Shown here: positions 53,614-64,000 of the stretch, one piece after another
Position numbering within the stretch: the stretch's first letter is position 1
Layout of the letters: each line of letters starts with the position of its first letter
Assembly (NCBI GenBank): GCA_903632075.3
Contig: CAHIKZ030000247.1
Coordinates: forward strand, 1,286,001 to 1,350,000
Length of the DNA: 64,000 nucleotides
Source: Acanthosepion pharaonis
Taxonomy: Eukaryota; Mollusca; Cephalopoda; Sepiida; Sepiidae
Direction: 5' to 3'
Program-made: the position numbers and the translations under genes
The notes under the pieces: generated by a model
Database searches by the model: none
Told to the model about the DNA's origin: nothing
Seen by the model: the letters and a program-made list of their open reading frames with translations, nothing else

Positions 53614-54815
53614 TAGTTTAGTCGTAGTTCTGAAAAGTTTCTTGGTGGCGAGGTGAACAAATTATGCTGGAAAAATAAGATAAATATTTGTTTTTAAAAT
53701 AATAAAAACTTAAAATAACAGCTTACGTTCAATTAAATTTTAGTTATTCTTGTATAAAACAACCTGTAAATAAATGCAGGAAAATAGAAACACACGAAAA
53801 AAAAATAAATAACAAAAATCCACCCGCACCGATGAGTCTGAAAACAGAGCTTTCAAGGCACAAAAACTGACTGAAAGTGGAGATATGAAATTTGATTAAT
53901 ATAATAATACTCTTCTGATATTGAATAACAGTCTATCTAATCGAGATATCAGAATTATGTCCTTTTTGTACAGTCACACCAAAAATAATCTATCGTTTGC
54001 TGAAAGGAAAAATAAAATAAAATAATTTAGAAAAAAAGGTTCACACTCGAAAATGGCATCAAACTTTATATTTTTTGAATTATCAAACCTGTCTTTATTT
54101 AATAAAATATAGTCTTGTGATGAACAACAACGGGATGAATTTATATTACAAGTAATTTTTTTTAAATAAATAATAAGTGTATATTTTTTCTGTACAATCT
54201 GAAAGAAAACAATGTTTTATTAAATTATGCAAGCATGAATTACCAAAAATATTATTCTTTGAGTTGAATTATTTTTGGTAAGATACAAGTCGAATTTTCC
54301 ATGTTTACGCTTCTTGCTGCATAATCTTTATTGATATAACGATATATAATTTTGTATAATTTTATAAATCAACAAGCGGATGAAACGCGTCGTAAAAAAA
54401 ACTTTCCAGTTTGTCTTATTTTTCTAAATAATCTTTACTGAAATATCTTCAGGTATTTTTTCTTTATATAACTATAAAAAAATTGGACGGACACCCCATC
54501 AAATTAAAAAGTACGCACGAGATCGTGAAAAGACTTTCCCCAAAGACTCTTTTAATAAAAGAACATTATTCAGTGGCGTGGCTAGAGTAAACATCACCCG
54601 GGGCGGTCCGCTCAAATGTCACCCCAATGACCCCGATTCACCTGATGCTGAATGGTTAGCTGTAGCTAAATTTTCATACATGCTCTACCTCTACTTTACT
54701 CTACTGACCGGTACGTTACTGACGTTACTGTTTACATGTATGATCCAAGACAAAATCCATTAACCACAAAATAATCAGTTCAAATCAAAAGATTTTTAAA
54801 ATGCAACTGTCCACT
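53614..54815. other. AT-rich stretch, no recognised gene
   Basis: A Penelope-like scrap may occur at 54360-54405 (caacaagcggatgaaacgcg tcg). A hAT-like phrase (cagtggcgtggctagag) is at 54571. Neither is convincing alone. Confidence 0.4.
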
Positions 54816-54819
54816 TGAC

Positions 54820-54875
54820 ATGATCGCCCAAGCGTGTATCACGTATGGCACTTAACTGACTGGCTGAAAAATTCT
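54820..54875 (+). mobile_element. SINE-Z 3' end fragment
   Basis: Carries the family tail gatcgcccaagcgtgtatc and ggcacttaactgactgg. Confidence 0.65.
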
Positions 54876-54894
54876 GCTACAGTATTTACTGAAA

Positions 54895-55221
54895 TTTTCT
54901 AGAGAATATAATGAGGAAAGAGAACTTGGAGAATATGACACTCACAAAATATATTGAAGGCAAGAAGGACAGAGGAAAGTAGGGAATGACCTAACGAGCT
55001 TGTGTAAATGATTGACAGGACAAGGAGATACAGTAAAAAGACAAAGCTTACAAAGACCTACAAAGAACTGGAAATTATGGAGAGACATGATCGTCCACAT
55101 CATGAATGAACACAGCATATAGAAGAAAGAGCTTGTGTAAATGGAGAGACAGCAAAAAGGCAAACTTTCCTAAGGCAACAATGGTCAGGAAATTTTGGAA
55201 GGCCATGAGCGCCCACATTCT
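54895..55221 (+). pseudogene. LINE-A 3' end, two overlapping partial copies
   Basis: 54895-55125 matches 15315-15530 to the terminus (gaacacagcatatagaagaa). A second shorter piece begins at 55130 (gcttgtgtaaatgg) and runs to gatgaagaagaag. The 3' tail merges into the (GAA)n tract. Confidence 0.75.
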
Positions 55222-55424
55222 GATGAAGAAGAAGAAGAAGAAGAAGAAGAAGAAGAAGAAGAAAAAGAAGAAGAAAAAGAAGAAGAAAAAAGAAGAAAAA
55301 GAAGAAGAAGAAAAAGAAGAAGAAGAAAAAGAAGAAGAAGAAGAAAAAGAAGAAGAAGAAGAAGAAGAAGAAGAAGAAGAAGAAGAAGAAGAAGAAGAAG
55401 AAGAAGAAGAAGAAGAAGAAGAAC
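55222..55424. repeat. (GAA)n tract, ~200 bp
   Basis: GAA units with A insertions in the middle part and a pure run at the right. It starts at the (AAG)n end of LINE-A. Encodes only Glu/Lys/Arg low-complexity ORFs. Confidence 0.95.
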
Positions 55425-55439
55425 GTAAATCCCTTCTTG

Positions 55440-55735
55440 GAGGGATTTCTCATTATTTATCATCTCTCAGTTGCGTCTCTGTCCTTGGACAGATTGCGCT
55501 CAGGGGCGACTCCGTCAAAGGACAGAGTCGCAACTGAGGAAAATTATACTGAGAGGTACCTGGCCCTGGGGAATACCTGCCCGAGGTCGCGCCTTCTCAT
55601 TGCACTAGAGAGAAGCACCGACGGTTGCGGGGGCTCGGGGAATTTTTGTTCCTTGCCCGGGTGCACGCGCTCGGGCTCCCCACATTAAACCGACTTTGTG
55701 CTACAACCTGACCTCGTGGGTGTCAAGTAAATACC
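55440..55735 (+). repeat. GC-rich repeat family G, single unit with hairpin
   Basis: Core cccgggtgcacgcgctcggg, ccccacattaaacc and ctacaacctgacctcg match the family at 25650-25735. The first 100 bp hold a strong inverted repeat: 55466-55493 pairs with 55511-55538, 28-nt arms with about four mismatches and a 17-nt loop. Confidence 0.75.
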
Positions 55736-55910
55736 GCAGAAGAAGAAGAGGAAGAAAACAGCATAAAGAAGAAGATGAAGAAGGAGGAGGAGGAGGAAGA
55801 GGAGGAGGAGGATGAAAGAGGAGGGGGAGCTTGTGTAAATGGTTGGCAGAACAGGGATTATTAGAGACAGCAAAAAGACAAACATTGCAAAGAGCTACAA
55901 AGGACTGAAA
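55736..55910 (+). pseudogene. GAA-type repeat then LINE-A 3' scrap
   Basis: An AGAAGA/GAGGAG repeat (55736-55825) is followed by gcttgtgtaaatggttggca and gaaagt at 55830-55910, again the LINE-A 3' end. Confidence 0.6.
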
Positions 55911-56460
55911 GTTTATTCATCCACCAAATTTAAACTGGCTCATGTGAAAGTTTTTTTTCTAGAAAGTAAGTTCTAATATGTTTTCTTCATATTTAAGAGC
56001 TCTCTTGTTGGCTACAATTTGTTCGCGATGTCTCCTGCCATTAGTCAATTATTGTCTGGGGTTATATGCGCTTTGCTTGAACCGTTGAAAACAAATTAAT
56101 AAATCAATCAATAAACAGAAAACTATATTTCTACACTTTGCTTTAATATAATGTTATCGATCTGTCCATTAGCGTCTACTTTAGACTTTAAAGTCTTAGG
56201 CGCCTAATCGAAGGTTTAATCCCCCCCACACACAAATTAAGTTAAAAAAAAAAAACGTCCCCGACTTCGAAGTAGTTTCATTAATTTTTCAAAATAAATC
56301 AAAAAACTTAACTCTCTATATTTTTCCGTAACATTATCTTGTAAAATTATATAAACTAGTCTTTTTATTTATGCGGAAAAGAATTATATCAGTCTCATTC
56401 AAGCAAAATAAGTACAAACGAAAAGGAAAAAAGTGTACTTAACAATATATTTACAATAAG
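55911..56460. other. Unassigned sequence
   Basis: No gene or repeat family recognised. Confidence 0.4.
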
Positions 56461-56572
56461 TCTTCTACCATATCCCTTTAGGGCGTGAGCTATCATGGCT
56501 CTCCACACTACCCTGCCCTTTGTAGCTCTTAGTAAACTTTTTGCTATCTCTCCTAAACCCGTGTTCATTTTA
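56461..56572 (-). pseudogene. LINE-A 3' end scrap, minus strand
   Basis: The reverse complement matches the last ~110 bp of LINE-A (gttagccatgatcgcc-like and caaaggg... aagagct). A short LINE-B-like 3' scrap follows at 56590-56725. Confidence 0.55.
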
Positions 56573-56734
56573 TAAGAGGTTTTCTATTTACTTCCTTCTC
56601 TGATAAATACAATGTTCAAAAATTTAAATGCGACGTCAATCGCCATCTTCTGTTTTCTTGAATTCCACTCACTCCTACATATTCTCAGTCTTTTCGCTCA
56701 CTTTCACTCTTTGTAACTCCCAGAACTGTGTAGG

Positions 56735-57005
56735 CACAGTGGTGTAATGGCTAGCGGCCCGGATTGAGGAACCAGAGATGTGCTAATACTCTTTTGGGAA
56801 GGTATTCTTTTTCTTCTTCCCTCCCTCCCTCAATGGGTAAATAGCAGGAAAGACCGGCTTCTATAGCCTTGGATGGCAACTGATCTACCGCAGAAAGAAA
56901 TGGCAACCTACTGCGGAAAAAGATCTGCCTCGTCAGTCATGCAACTTTCGATACATGATCGCCTAAGCATGTATCACGTATGGCACATAACTGGTTGAAG
57001 CCTCT
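56735..57005 (+). mobile_element. SINE-Z, plus strand
   Basis: Near full length: gtggtgtaatggctagcggc head, ttttgggaaggtatt, ggcaacctactgcgg, gcctcgtcagtcatg, gatcgcctaagcatgtatca. A pyrimidine-rich insertion occurs at 56808-56830. Confidence 0.85.
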
Positions 57006-57760
57006 GCGTACAAGTGGCATTCCCGCCATGCTTGAAGTAAACTGAAAAAATGTAGAGACGCAGTATTTTTTTTAAATTTAATTACTGATTTGCCCTCCCC
57101 AAATTTTAACGTCTGTTTTAGCCGCCACCCCCGCAATTTTAAACATCTGATTTAGCCTCCCCACCCGACCTCTGACGTTTTATTGTTGGGCGCTCCAATG
57201 AATGCTGGACTTTAAAACTTGAAAAAGAACTAAGATAAAATATGAGAGTAATTCTAAAAAGAAGAAAAAAATCAAGAATAAAATTGATGAGAACGTTACC
57301 ATATCTATTCTGATTATGGTAAGAAAAAAAACTCGAAATAGCGACGAAAGCAAACCATAATTTCTTCTCCAGAAATTAATTTAATTTCACAATCATATAA
57401 TTAATCCGTGTGCCAGTTCGTATGCATTTATGACGTAATTTATGGCTGGGTTTCCAAAATACATGGTACAAGGCTACGAGTGTAAAGCACTAAGGAAGTC
57501 AAAATCGCTAACCTCTCTGGAGGAATTATTCCTCGGTGACATTCTCCTATATTTGTTTTTATTTTGCATCCTTTATTAAGTATGTGCGCATGCGTATACA
57601 TCAGTTCAACGTCGTTCAAATCTCCCAAAAGATTCTGTACTTTAAATCAAGAACACAAATCAATTTCGAACAAAATCCGTCTGACCAACGACTACTACTT
57701 CTGCAGCCAACGAAGAGAAAGAACATGGACAAAGAATTAAGTTAGAGACACCGGATCGTG
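57006..57760. other. Upstream region of second tRNA
   Basis: A short imperfect duplication is present at 57080-57180 (ttttaacgtctgttttagcc / ttttaaacatctgatttagcc). No coding evidence in the ORF at 57536-57745. Confidence 0.45.
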
Positions 57761-57764
57761 TACT

Positions 57765-57836
57765 GGCTCGTTGGTCTAGGGGTATGATTCTCGCTTAGGG
57801 TGCGAGAGGTCCCGGGTTCAAATCCCGGACGAGCCC
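57765..57836 (+). tRNA. tRNA-Pro (AGG), copy 2
   Basis: All 72 nt are identical to 9241-9312: the same acceptor, anticodon loop TTAGGGT (anticodon AGG), T-arm GGTTCAAATCC and discriminator C. The flanks are unrelated to those of copy 1. A TTTTT terminator lies at 57850-57854. Both copies are on the plus strand and intact, so both are likely transcribed. Confidence 0.97.
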
Positions 57837-57849
57837 AAATACTAACTAC

Positions 57850-57854
57850 TTTTT
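57850..57854 (+). terminator. RNA polymerase III T-run after tRNA-Pro copy 2
   Basis: Five T residues 14 nt past the tRNA 3' end. Confidence 0.7.
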
Positions 57855-58349
57855 CTTTACATTTTTAAATTGTATTTTTTTTTTTTTTTTTTTTTCTCAG
57901 ATCTTTTCTGTTAATTCACCCCAAATAAAGTAAAGTTGCTTATCGCAAATATTAATTCAACCCAAGAAATTATAATTTTCGCATACTTCTGAAATTATAA
58001 ATTTTAATTCAAAATTTGTTTAGTTTGAATCGCGACAGCTCCAACCCTCAAAATTAAAAATTACCAAAAATCAGGGAATTATTCACATTTTGTATGTGCG
58101 GATGATATTCAAGGTACTTACAGGGAATATTTTGCAATTTATAAAAAGAATAGAAAACCCCTGTTTTTTAGCTTTTTTTATCGGGATGAGTGCGAACGTA
58201 GACCCCACATTTAGAAATAGCGCACATGCGTCGCCCAAATTTGGGCGATCGCAAAGATTAACACAACTGGAGTGCAATGGAAGACACTCGCTCTGGGAGA
58301 ATTTGGCGTGGATTTTAATAAATATAAATTATTTTTATTTTGAGGTGAA

Positions 58350-58620
58350 TTAACGGAAAAGATCCATTTTTTCTCTCTTCTTGATTTCCTCTTTCTTTTT
58401 TTATTCTCTTTTTTCCTTCATTTTTCTTCGTCATTTATTCCTTTTCGTTTTTATCATCCGTTTTTAAGTTCTTCCTTTTTCCGTTTCCTTCTTGATTTAC
58501 TCCTTTTCTTTTATGTTTTCTCTTTTTCTATTTCATTCCTTTCTTCTTTTCTCTCCTCTTTCATCTCTTGCTTCAATTCTGACTCATTTTATAATTTTTT
58601 TTTTTTTTTATAATTACCCT
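58350..58620. repeat. Pyrimidine-rich tract
   Basis: C/T-rich on the plus strand with a T-run at about 58593. The Phe/Leu/Ser ORF is an artefact. Confidence 0.75.
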
Positions 58621-58677
58621 GATTACGCTTATATTGCATTCCTTTTTCTTTGGGAGAATCACATAAAAAGCAGTATA

Positions 58678-58775
58678 TGCTGAAAAGTTCTCGATCCAAC
58701 AAAACTTTACAAAATAACTAAACATAAGAATACAGATTTTGACACGTGGACTGAGTCAAGAACTTTTCAGCACCC
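58678..58775. mobile_element. Short palindromic MITE-like repeat (mariner-type ends)
   Basis: tgctgaaaagttctcgatcc at the left is matched in inverse orientation by gagtcaagaacttttcagca at the right, about 100 bp end to end. Next to the right end is the phrase cccctcgtata. A related right end is at 49735-49765. Such ends resemble those of some mariner elements. Confidence 0.6.
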
Positions 58776-58861
58776 CTCGTATATATAAATATAAAAATAA
58801 ATATGTATAAACACTTTCTGATTTCAGTAGGTTAAGTTAAAATCCAACAGACACCAACGAC

Positions 58862-58867
<6 letters not shown>

Positions 58868-58928
<61 letters not shown>
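58868..58928. repeat. (TA)n/(TG)n microsatellite
   Basis: Compound dinucleotide repeat. Confidence 0.95.
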
Positions 58929-58929
<1 letters not shown>

Positions 58930-59099
58930 AAGCAGCAAATATAATAGCCACATCTACATGCAAAAAAAGGCTAAAAATAAGAGAAGCTTTATTAATAAAA
59001 GCAAAAAAAAAAAAACAATAGTCAATAATATCAACTGTGAACATGGACACAATATAGTGAAAGTGTTCTGAAAATGAAAACATCATATACATAGATACA

Positions 59100-59294
59100 T
59101 ACAACAATCTATTTCTTGTTAACAGTTAATATATTTCAACCTTGAAAATGGCTAAAAAAAGCGCTCGGATAAAAAGAACAATTAGACAGTTTTTATATAA
59201 TTTATCATCCGAAAAGAAAAAAAAATATTAGATCACTTGAGAAATTGTAGAAAAAAACTAAATCAAAGCACCTTGTCTGTTGTATTCAATGAAA

Positions 59295-59300
<6 letters not shown>
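59100..59300. mobile_element. Penelope-like end fragment
   Basis: Homologous to 45600-45740 (ccgaaaagaaaaaaaa, caccttgtctgttgtattcaatgaaa) and, like it, running into (TA)n. Confidence 0.5.

Positions 59301-59363
<63 letters not shown>
59299..59363. repeat. (TA)n microsatellite
   Basis: TA run of about 32 units. Confidence 0.97.
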
Positions 59364-59367
<4 letters not shown>

Positions 59368-59384
59368 ACTTTCTACTTGTCGGA

Positions 59385-59545
59385 TCTAATATTTTAGCCT
59401 GAAAATGTCCCAACGCATTTTTCTTTTCGCACAGTTTTGTCTTTCATTCTGATCTGAAGAAGATGAAATCAACAGACGTTTGGCGAAACGTGTCGTGTAT
59501 AGCTTCCCCATTTTCATCATCTCACACACACATGCGTGTGTGTGA
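59385..59545 (+). mobile_element. Penelope-like fragment with CTGAAGA...GAAAC motif
   Basis: Contains tctgatctgaagaagatg and, 15 nt on, gtttggcgaaacgtgtcg, the same CTGAAGA-to-GAAACG(T)TCG signature as at 45479-45535 but on the plus strand. Stem II is poorly paired. An inverted acacacatgcgtgtgtgtg sits just downstream. Confidence 0.45.
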
Positions 59546-59989
59546 TAGAAATTATTAGGAGGATTTGACATAATTATAATTAAGTAATTCATCGAGACTA
59601 GAAGATATCTCAACAGAATGCAGAAAGCACTGGACGGCCGTTTCGTGCTATATTTGGGACTCACCAGCAGTGCGCATCCACTACCGAGAATTGAAACCCG
59701 AACAGTTACATTGACAAACGTCATACCAACTGTTCCAACGGTGACACTACCTCTTCATATTTCAGGAAAATATTTCTTGTGTACTTAAGCATGTAATGTT
59801 TAAAGTAAACTGTCGGTACATTACAAAAACTGAAAAAATCCATATCAGCATCACTGTATATAAAAAGCAAGTTGGCATTAAACTGAGCATAAAGCAAGAA
59901 GTAATAATTGTGAAAATATCCTATGTTTCGTTCAATTTCGCAAGCCAATCGATTTACAAGTCATACCAATGATTCCATGAGCATTTTTA

Positions 59990-60235
59990 CGTAGTTGTAA
60001 TGGTTAGCAAGCTTGTCTCGCTACATCAATTACGATTGAGTAATAAGTTCGATCCTCACTGGGTGCTTCACACTCTTAGCCTTGTGACACATCTAAGCTA
60101 AGCTTACAAAATAATTCGGCACTTCCACGTGTTCTAATAGTTAGCAAACTTGTTTCACTAAATCAATTACAACTGAGTGCTCCACATTTTCGGCCTTGTT
60201 CCATATCTAAACTACGCTTGGAAAATCACCGTGCC
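59990..60235 (+). repeat. Tandem pair of tRNA-like repeat units
   Basis: Two ~120-bp units (about 59990-60112 and 60118-60235) share taatggttagcaa.cttgt, ctacatcaattac, gagtg and ttggaaaatca-type landmarks. The tRNA-like A-box phrase is present but no cloverleaf survives. Confidence 0.6.
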
Positions 60236-60239
60236 AATC

Positions 60240-61480
60240 ATTTCATTTGACTGAATAAAAGAAGGTCATAATTTGACTTTAACTGTTTGTCTACCTCGGT
60301 CTTTTCTTCGGTAAGTTTTTCATGCGGACATTTTATTTCTAACAAGAACACCCGCCATATTGTTTCAGCTTGTTATATAATTGACCAAATTTGAGTAATT
60401 CTTCTCATTTCTTCGATAAGATTGGCACCAATATTCATTTTGTTAAATCGGACACATCACTTTATTTAGCGGAAATCGAAGTTAATTCTCATATAAAAGG
60501 CATAATCCTAAATCTAGTAATTTTCTCGTGTTTTGTTAATTTTGTCTATCAGTACTGCTGCTGAATTCTGAAATATAATTTTGGAATTCCCATGATCCTT
60601 TAACAAATTAAAAGAAAAATAGCATGAAATTGCGCGTCAATACAAAAATACATACAACCTATCATTGCAGAAGTTCTGGGTAGCACAAAGCTTTATCAAG
60701 TTTTGTACAATCATTAGCATTTTTTCTCCAATAATTAGCTTTCAATGGTCGGAATGACTGGCATATATATTATACATGTAGCAAATTCTGTCGTCCAGAT
60801 TTTTTTTATATTAAACATCAGAACTGCCGAATTCCAAACAATAATAAAAGAAAAATAACGAAAACGTGTATGCTTGTTAAATAAATCATTTGTATTCACA
60901 AACATATGGAGGTGAATACGAAAGAGTCGAAAAGAAGTAAAAATAGTCTTCAGTTGAGTCAAAGTCTTTAGGTAGCTAGCACATTGAAAAAAAACTGTGG
61001 TTTAGAAAATACTTTGATCGTCAGCGAAGATTCACTGACCCTCCAAACTGCTGTTGTTGCGAGAGATGGTTCGTTTGAAGTCACCGACACGTATTCATCG
61101 GCAAAGATTCATTGACTTTCTCTACTGTTATTGTTGAAGATAATTCGTTTGAAGCACGCGTTGGAGGGAAAGAAAAAGCTATGTAGCTACGTTTTCACTT
61201 CTGTTTAAACAGCTTGGAGACAGTCACATCTCTGCTCTCTGAAAAACAACATCTGTGGGTTTTTGTAAGAATATTTTTCCGAAACTAGGCTTGAGAAAAA
61301 TATGATTTAGTTTTCTCTGATTGGATAAATATTTCATATGATGATGTTAATTTCTAACCAATAGAGAGTTTGGGCTTGTTTTAATATGGTATGCATGTGG
61401 ATATGTTATTTCCTCTGCACACATTTTCATTCAACGTTTAGCTACTGAGTATCAGCCATTTCTAGCCGCCTTAGATGATG
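60240..61480. other. Low-repeat region, no recognised gene
   Basis: The only repetition seen is an imperfect ~85-bp tandem pair at 61019-61165 (cagcgaagattcactgac / cggcaaagattcattgac; agatggttcgtttgaag / agataattcgtttgaag). Confidence 0.5.
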
Positions 61481-61487
61481 AAATACC

Positions 61488-61907
61488 TTGCGAAAGTTAC
61501 CAGAGGTCACAGACAAAATGGTTGATTTGTCTTCATTTAATTCAACTCGTGTGGCAAATATACAACTATCAAATAAAAATTTACAATCGAAAAGAGATCT
61601 AACCAAGAAAATGGACAGCCTGAGGAGTAATTTAGAATCTGGACATGGTGTTTGGTCAGAAGACGTCAGCGCCTTTAATTACATCACGAATCGAAATATC
61701 ACCAGAAAATATAGGGATCGCGTTTGTCGGAAGACTTGCATTTAACACGTCAGGATAGAGAAACGCTGAGGTTAAAAATTTATAACAGCTGAGAGTGGAA
61801 ACTACGAGAAAAGACGTTACTGCGAATCCGAGACAAATAGTCAGAGTTGCGTTTTTAATCAACGGGGAAGCAGAGGTTTCCATATTTCGCAATTCCCTCA
61901 TGGACAT
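61488..61907. other. Two unassigned, antisense-overlapping ORFs
   Basis: Plus-strand ORF 61488-61745 (85 codons, polar, internal ATG at 61519) and minus-strand ORF 61656-61907 (83 codons). The latter has a hydrophobic run ATLTICLGFAVTSFLVVSTL that could be one membrane helix. Neither matches a family I recognise, and neither has a clear splice pair. At most one is coding. They lie in the most complex, least repetitive part of the window. Confidence 0.2.
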
Positions 61908-62224
61908 GGCTAAAAGTTTTAAAAATTAACACTTCGACCGATGAATAAATCTTTTATGGGATTCTATGATGATCGTGTAAAATAAGTCAGCGCTTTGCAG
62001 AGGGAATCAAAACTTTTGATGCGAGTGTGCGTATGTAGTATAGTAAATATTTATGATCTTCTGGAACATTTGTCCCGCAAACAATATTGGAGGACTCACA
62101 TGAGTCCGGGTTTTAATAAACCACAAAATAATGAATTTAAAACAAACGGCAATTATATGCATGTATTTACGATTGCATGTGTACACAATTGAAATGAAAA
62201 GATATTAAATCTCGCATATAAGAA

Positions 62225-62285
62225 TGTACTTGTTGTGTATGTGTGTGAGAGAGAGGGGGGGGGAGAGAAAGAGAAAGATAGAGTT
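62225..62285. repeat. GA/G-rich simple sequence
   Basis: gagagagagggggggggaga type tract. Confidence 0.8.
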
Positions 62286-62534
62286 CAGTCAAGAGAAGAC
62301 CAAGGAAGCGAACACCCCCAGCGGTAGAGTTCTTTATCTACCTTCAATTATGTCTGGAAACAAGAGAGAAAGAGAGAGTGAGAATATATTTGTATTTTTA
62401 TAGACTTAAATAGTACCACCTACAAAAACGAAGTGGAATAACCCAGAGATCTATCATTGATACATATAATCAAACAAAAGTGAATATTGTTTTCCTTTCT
62501 TATATGATATAGAAATATCTTTTAATGATAAACT

Positions 62535-62813
62535 ATGCGTTTTCTTTTGGATGTGACGAAATTGAAGAACGACAGCAGACTCTTTAATCAGTTAGCAGTC
62601 GCCAAACACCCCAAAGGTTGTCAAGCACAACCCTCGAACAAAATTAAATCAAGTTTTTCCTCTCTCGAGGGACCACAAGCCAAATCAACGATTTTTTCTT
62701 ATCTGCTGCAAAATCAAAACAATATTTCATTTCATCTCAGTCAGCCGACGGATGCCACCGAGCGCATGTCGGCTATTTCCGCAGCCCGTCGGATGTTCTT
62801 ATTTGATACATAG
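62535..62813 (+). other. Unassigned 92-codon ORF
   Basis: Starts with ATG (MRFLLDVTKLKND) after in-frame stops and ends at TAG. Composition is not low-complexity. No domain, signal peptide or repeat match was recognised. Could be chance. Confidence 0.2.
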
Positions 62814-63124
62814 GAATATCAACATTGTTGATGTGCCAAAACAGGGTTTCTCTAACCTATGATAATTTAACAGTTGATTTCTTAATTTCTTAACAATTTC
62901 CATACAGATTTGGACAACGGATTCTTTTGCTATGACAGAACAGACCTTGATAAGTTAATATCTGATTTACCCAAAATTAACATAAAACTTAGATTTAATT
63001 CCAAAACGACTGTATTTCATACAATAATTTATATAAATGTTTTTGATTGATTTATTTATTTTCTACAGCTTATCACTCCTTTCATATTTTTAGATTGAAT
63101 TTTGGGGGAAATATAATAATGATT

Positions 63125-63365
63125 TAATTTAATTTAAGCTAATTAACCTATGGCTGGGGAAAACGTGGGTTCATACCTTTCCCAATGGTATTTACACATA
63201 AGTGAATATAATGAACGCAACTGGAATTGGAACTTGGCTCTTCAATTAACAATTCCGATCCATTATCCATTATCCATTACACCACCTGCACATCCAAGGT
63301 TACGGCATCGGTCATCCATTCAGGTACAGATTGCTTAACTTCGGTGATCGTACGGCAACAGGTGT
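63125..63365 (-). mobile_element. SINE-W (5S/tRNA composite), minus strand, full length
   Basis: The right end in reverse complement shows gatcaccgaagttaagcaat (5S-like), then gtgcaggtggtgtaatggat (tRNA-like, with a short duplicated tccattatccatta), then the body ggaaaggtatgaaccc and ccagccatagg. Confidence 0.85.
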
Positions 63366-63629
63366 GATGCAATTTTATATAAAGTAAAATGTCTATTCGT
63401 TTTTTGTTTTTTCTTCTTTTAATCTACAAAAAGGCACATTCTTTTGGTTCAATGGAAACTGACAAGGTTTACTTATCAATCACGAGTCTCGTTGTCTGTT
63501 GGGGTACCGTTGCTACAGGGGCAGTAGTGATGCATTTTGGGCAAGATAACCTGACGTAACCAAAGTCTCTGCATGGTGGTTTAAATTAAGTTTTCTTTTT
63601 CCTAGACTGGTTACTAACCATGGCTATAG

Positions 63630-63760
63630 TTTCCAGTCTGTCCTGCTATTTACCCATACTATGTGAATGTAACGCACTCAAGATGATTTCGAACTCGGAT
63701 ATTTTCTTTTCTCATTCCGAATCGATATCCATTACACCACCCGCGCATCCACACCCTAAT
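63630..63760 (-). mobile_element. SINE-W tRNA-like module, minus strand
   Basis: The reverse complement begins gatgcgcgggtggtgtaatg, gives gagttcgaaatcatc and ends in ggtaaatagcaggacagact. No 5S-like module on this copy. Confidence 0.7.
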
Positions 63761-63881
63761 GATATTAGACTGATATATAAATAGGATAATTTATACATCG
63801 TTTACATTCCTGTACCTGATACATCCACTATCACCCGAGAGAGATTTAAGAACAAATTAACCTTTCCCTATTATGTTTATA

Positions 63882-63983
<102 letters not shown>

Positions 63984-64000
63984 TTAATTAATTGATTTAA

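Noticed and set aside
55100..55537. Lys/Glu-rich and poly-Leu/Phe ORFs
   Set aside because: Translations of the (GAA)n tract.

Overview
This is a gene-poor, AT-rich animal genomic window dominated by transposable-element relics and simple repeats. Long (TA)n, (TG)n, (GATA)n, (CT)n and (GAA)n tracts, dense tRNA- and 5S-derived SINEs, many 5'-truncated non-LTR retrotransposon ends and introns of animal type all point to a large metazoan genome. The combination looks most like a cephalopod mollusc such as an octopus. That assignment is an inference from repeat style and not from a diagnostic gene.

Supported genes are few. Two identical tRNA-Pro(AGG) genes lie at 9241-9312 and 57765-57836. One clean coding exon on the minus strand (41741-41869) encodes part of a cadherin repeat with consensus splice sites on both sides. 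A possible immunoglobulin-like domain (28305-28688) carries an in-frame stop. A degraded C2H2 zinc-finger remnant is at 10412-10735. Everything else with protein similarity is a broken mobile element: at least five non-LTR reverse-transcriptase families (here called LINE-A, B, D, E and F, plus a LINE-C fragment), a hAT transposase in two tandem copies, a Tc1/mariner transposase relic, a pogo-like MITE with TA target duplication, a small Helitron with intact ends, Penelope-like fragments, and a solo LTR with a perfect 5-bp target duplication nested in LINE-A.

Layout: 0-9 kb, paired copies of a 0.6-kb element with terminal direct repeats and a hammerhead-like motif, nested SINE/LINE, and a large hairpin. 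9-13.5 kb, tRNA-Pro, a 5S/tRNA composite SINE, a second SINE, and LINE-C cut by a hAT element. 13.6-15.5 kb, two LINE-A relics. 16.9-18.1 kb, SINE-X and microsatellites. 18.45-24.21 kb, a 5.8-kb tandem array of about 55 copies of a 105-bp unit. 25-39 kb, the main LINE/MITE/Tc1 graveyard. 40-42.7 kb, Helitron, cadherin exon, LINE-D. 44-49 kb, duplicated SINE-bearing blocks, a GC-rich repeat family, and LINE-F interrupted by a 431-bp unknown element. 51-59 kb, further SINE/LINE fragments, a 200-bp (GAA)n tract, and tRNA-Pro. 60-63 kb, the least repetitive part, with two unassigned ORFs.

The most remarkable feature is the array at 18.45-24.21 kb. Its minus strand translates in every monomer to a 35-residue piece of the C-terminal part of a LINE-A reverse transcriptase. 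The satellite is therefore an internally amplified fragment of a retrotransposon ORF, open in both strand directions, with flanking LINE-A sequence still attached at its right edge and an uninterrupted single-copy relative 3 kb away.
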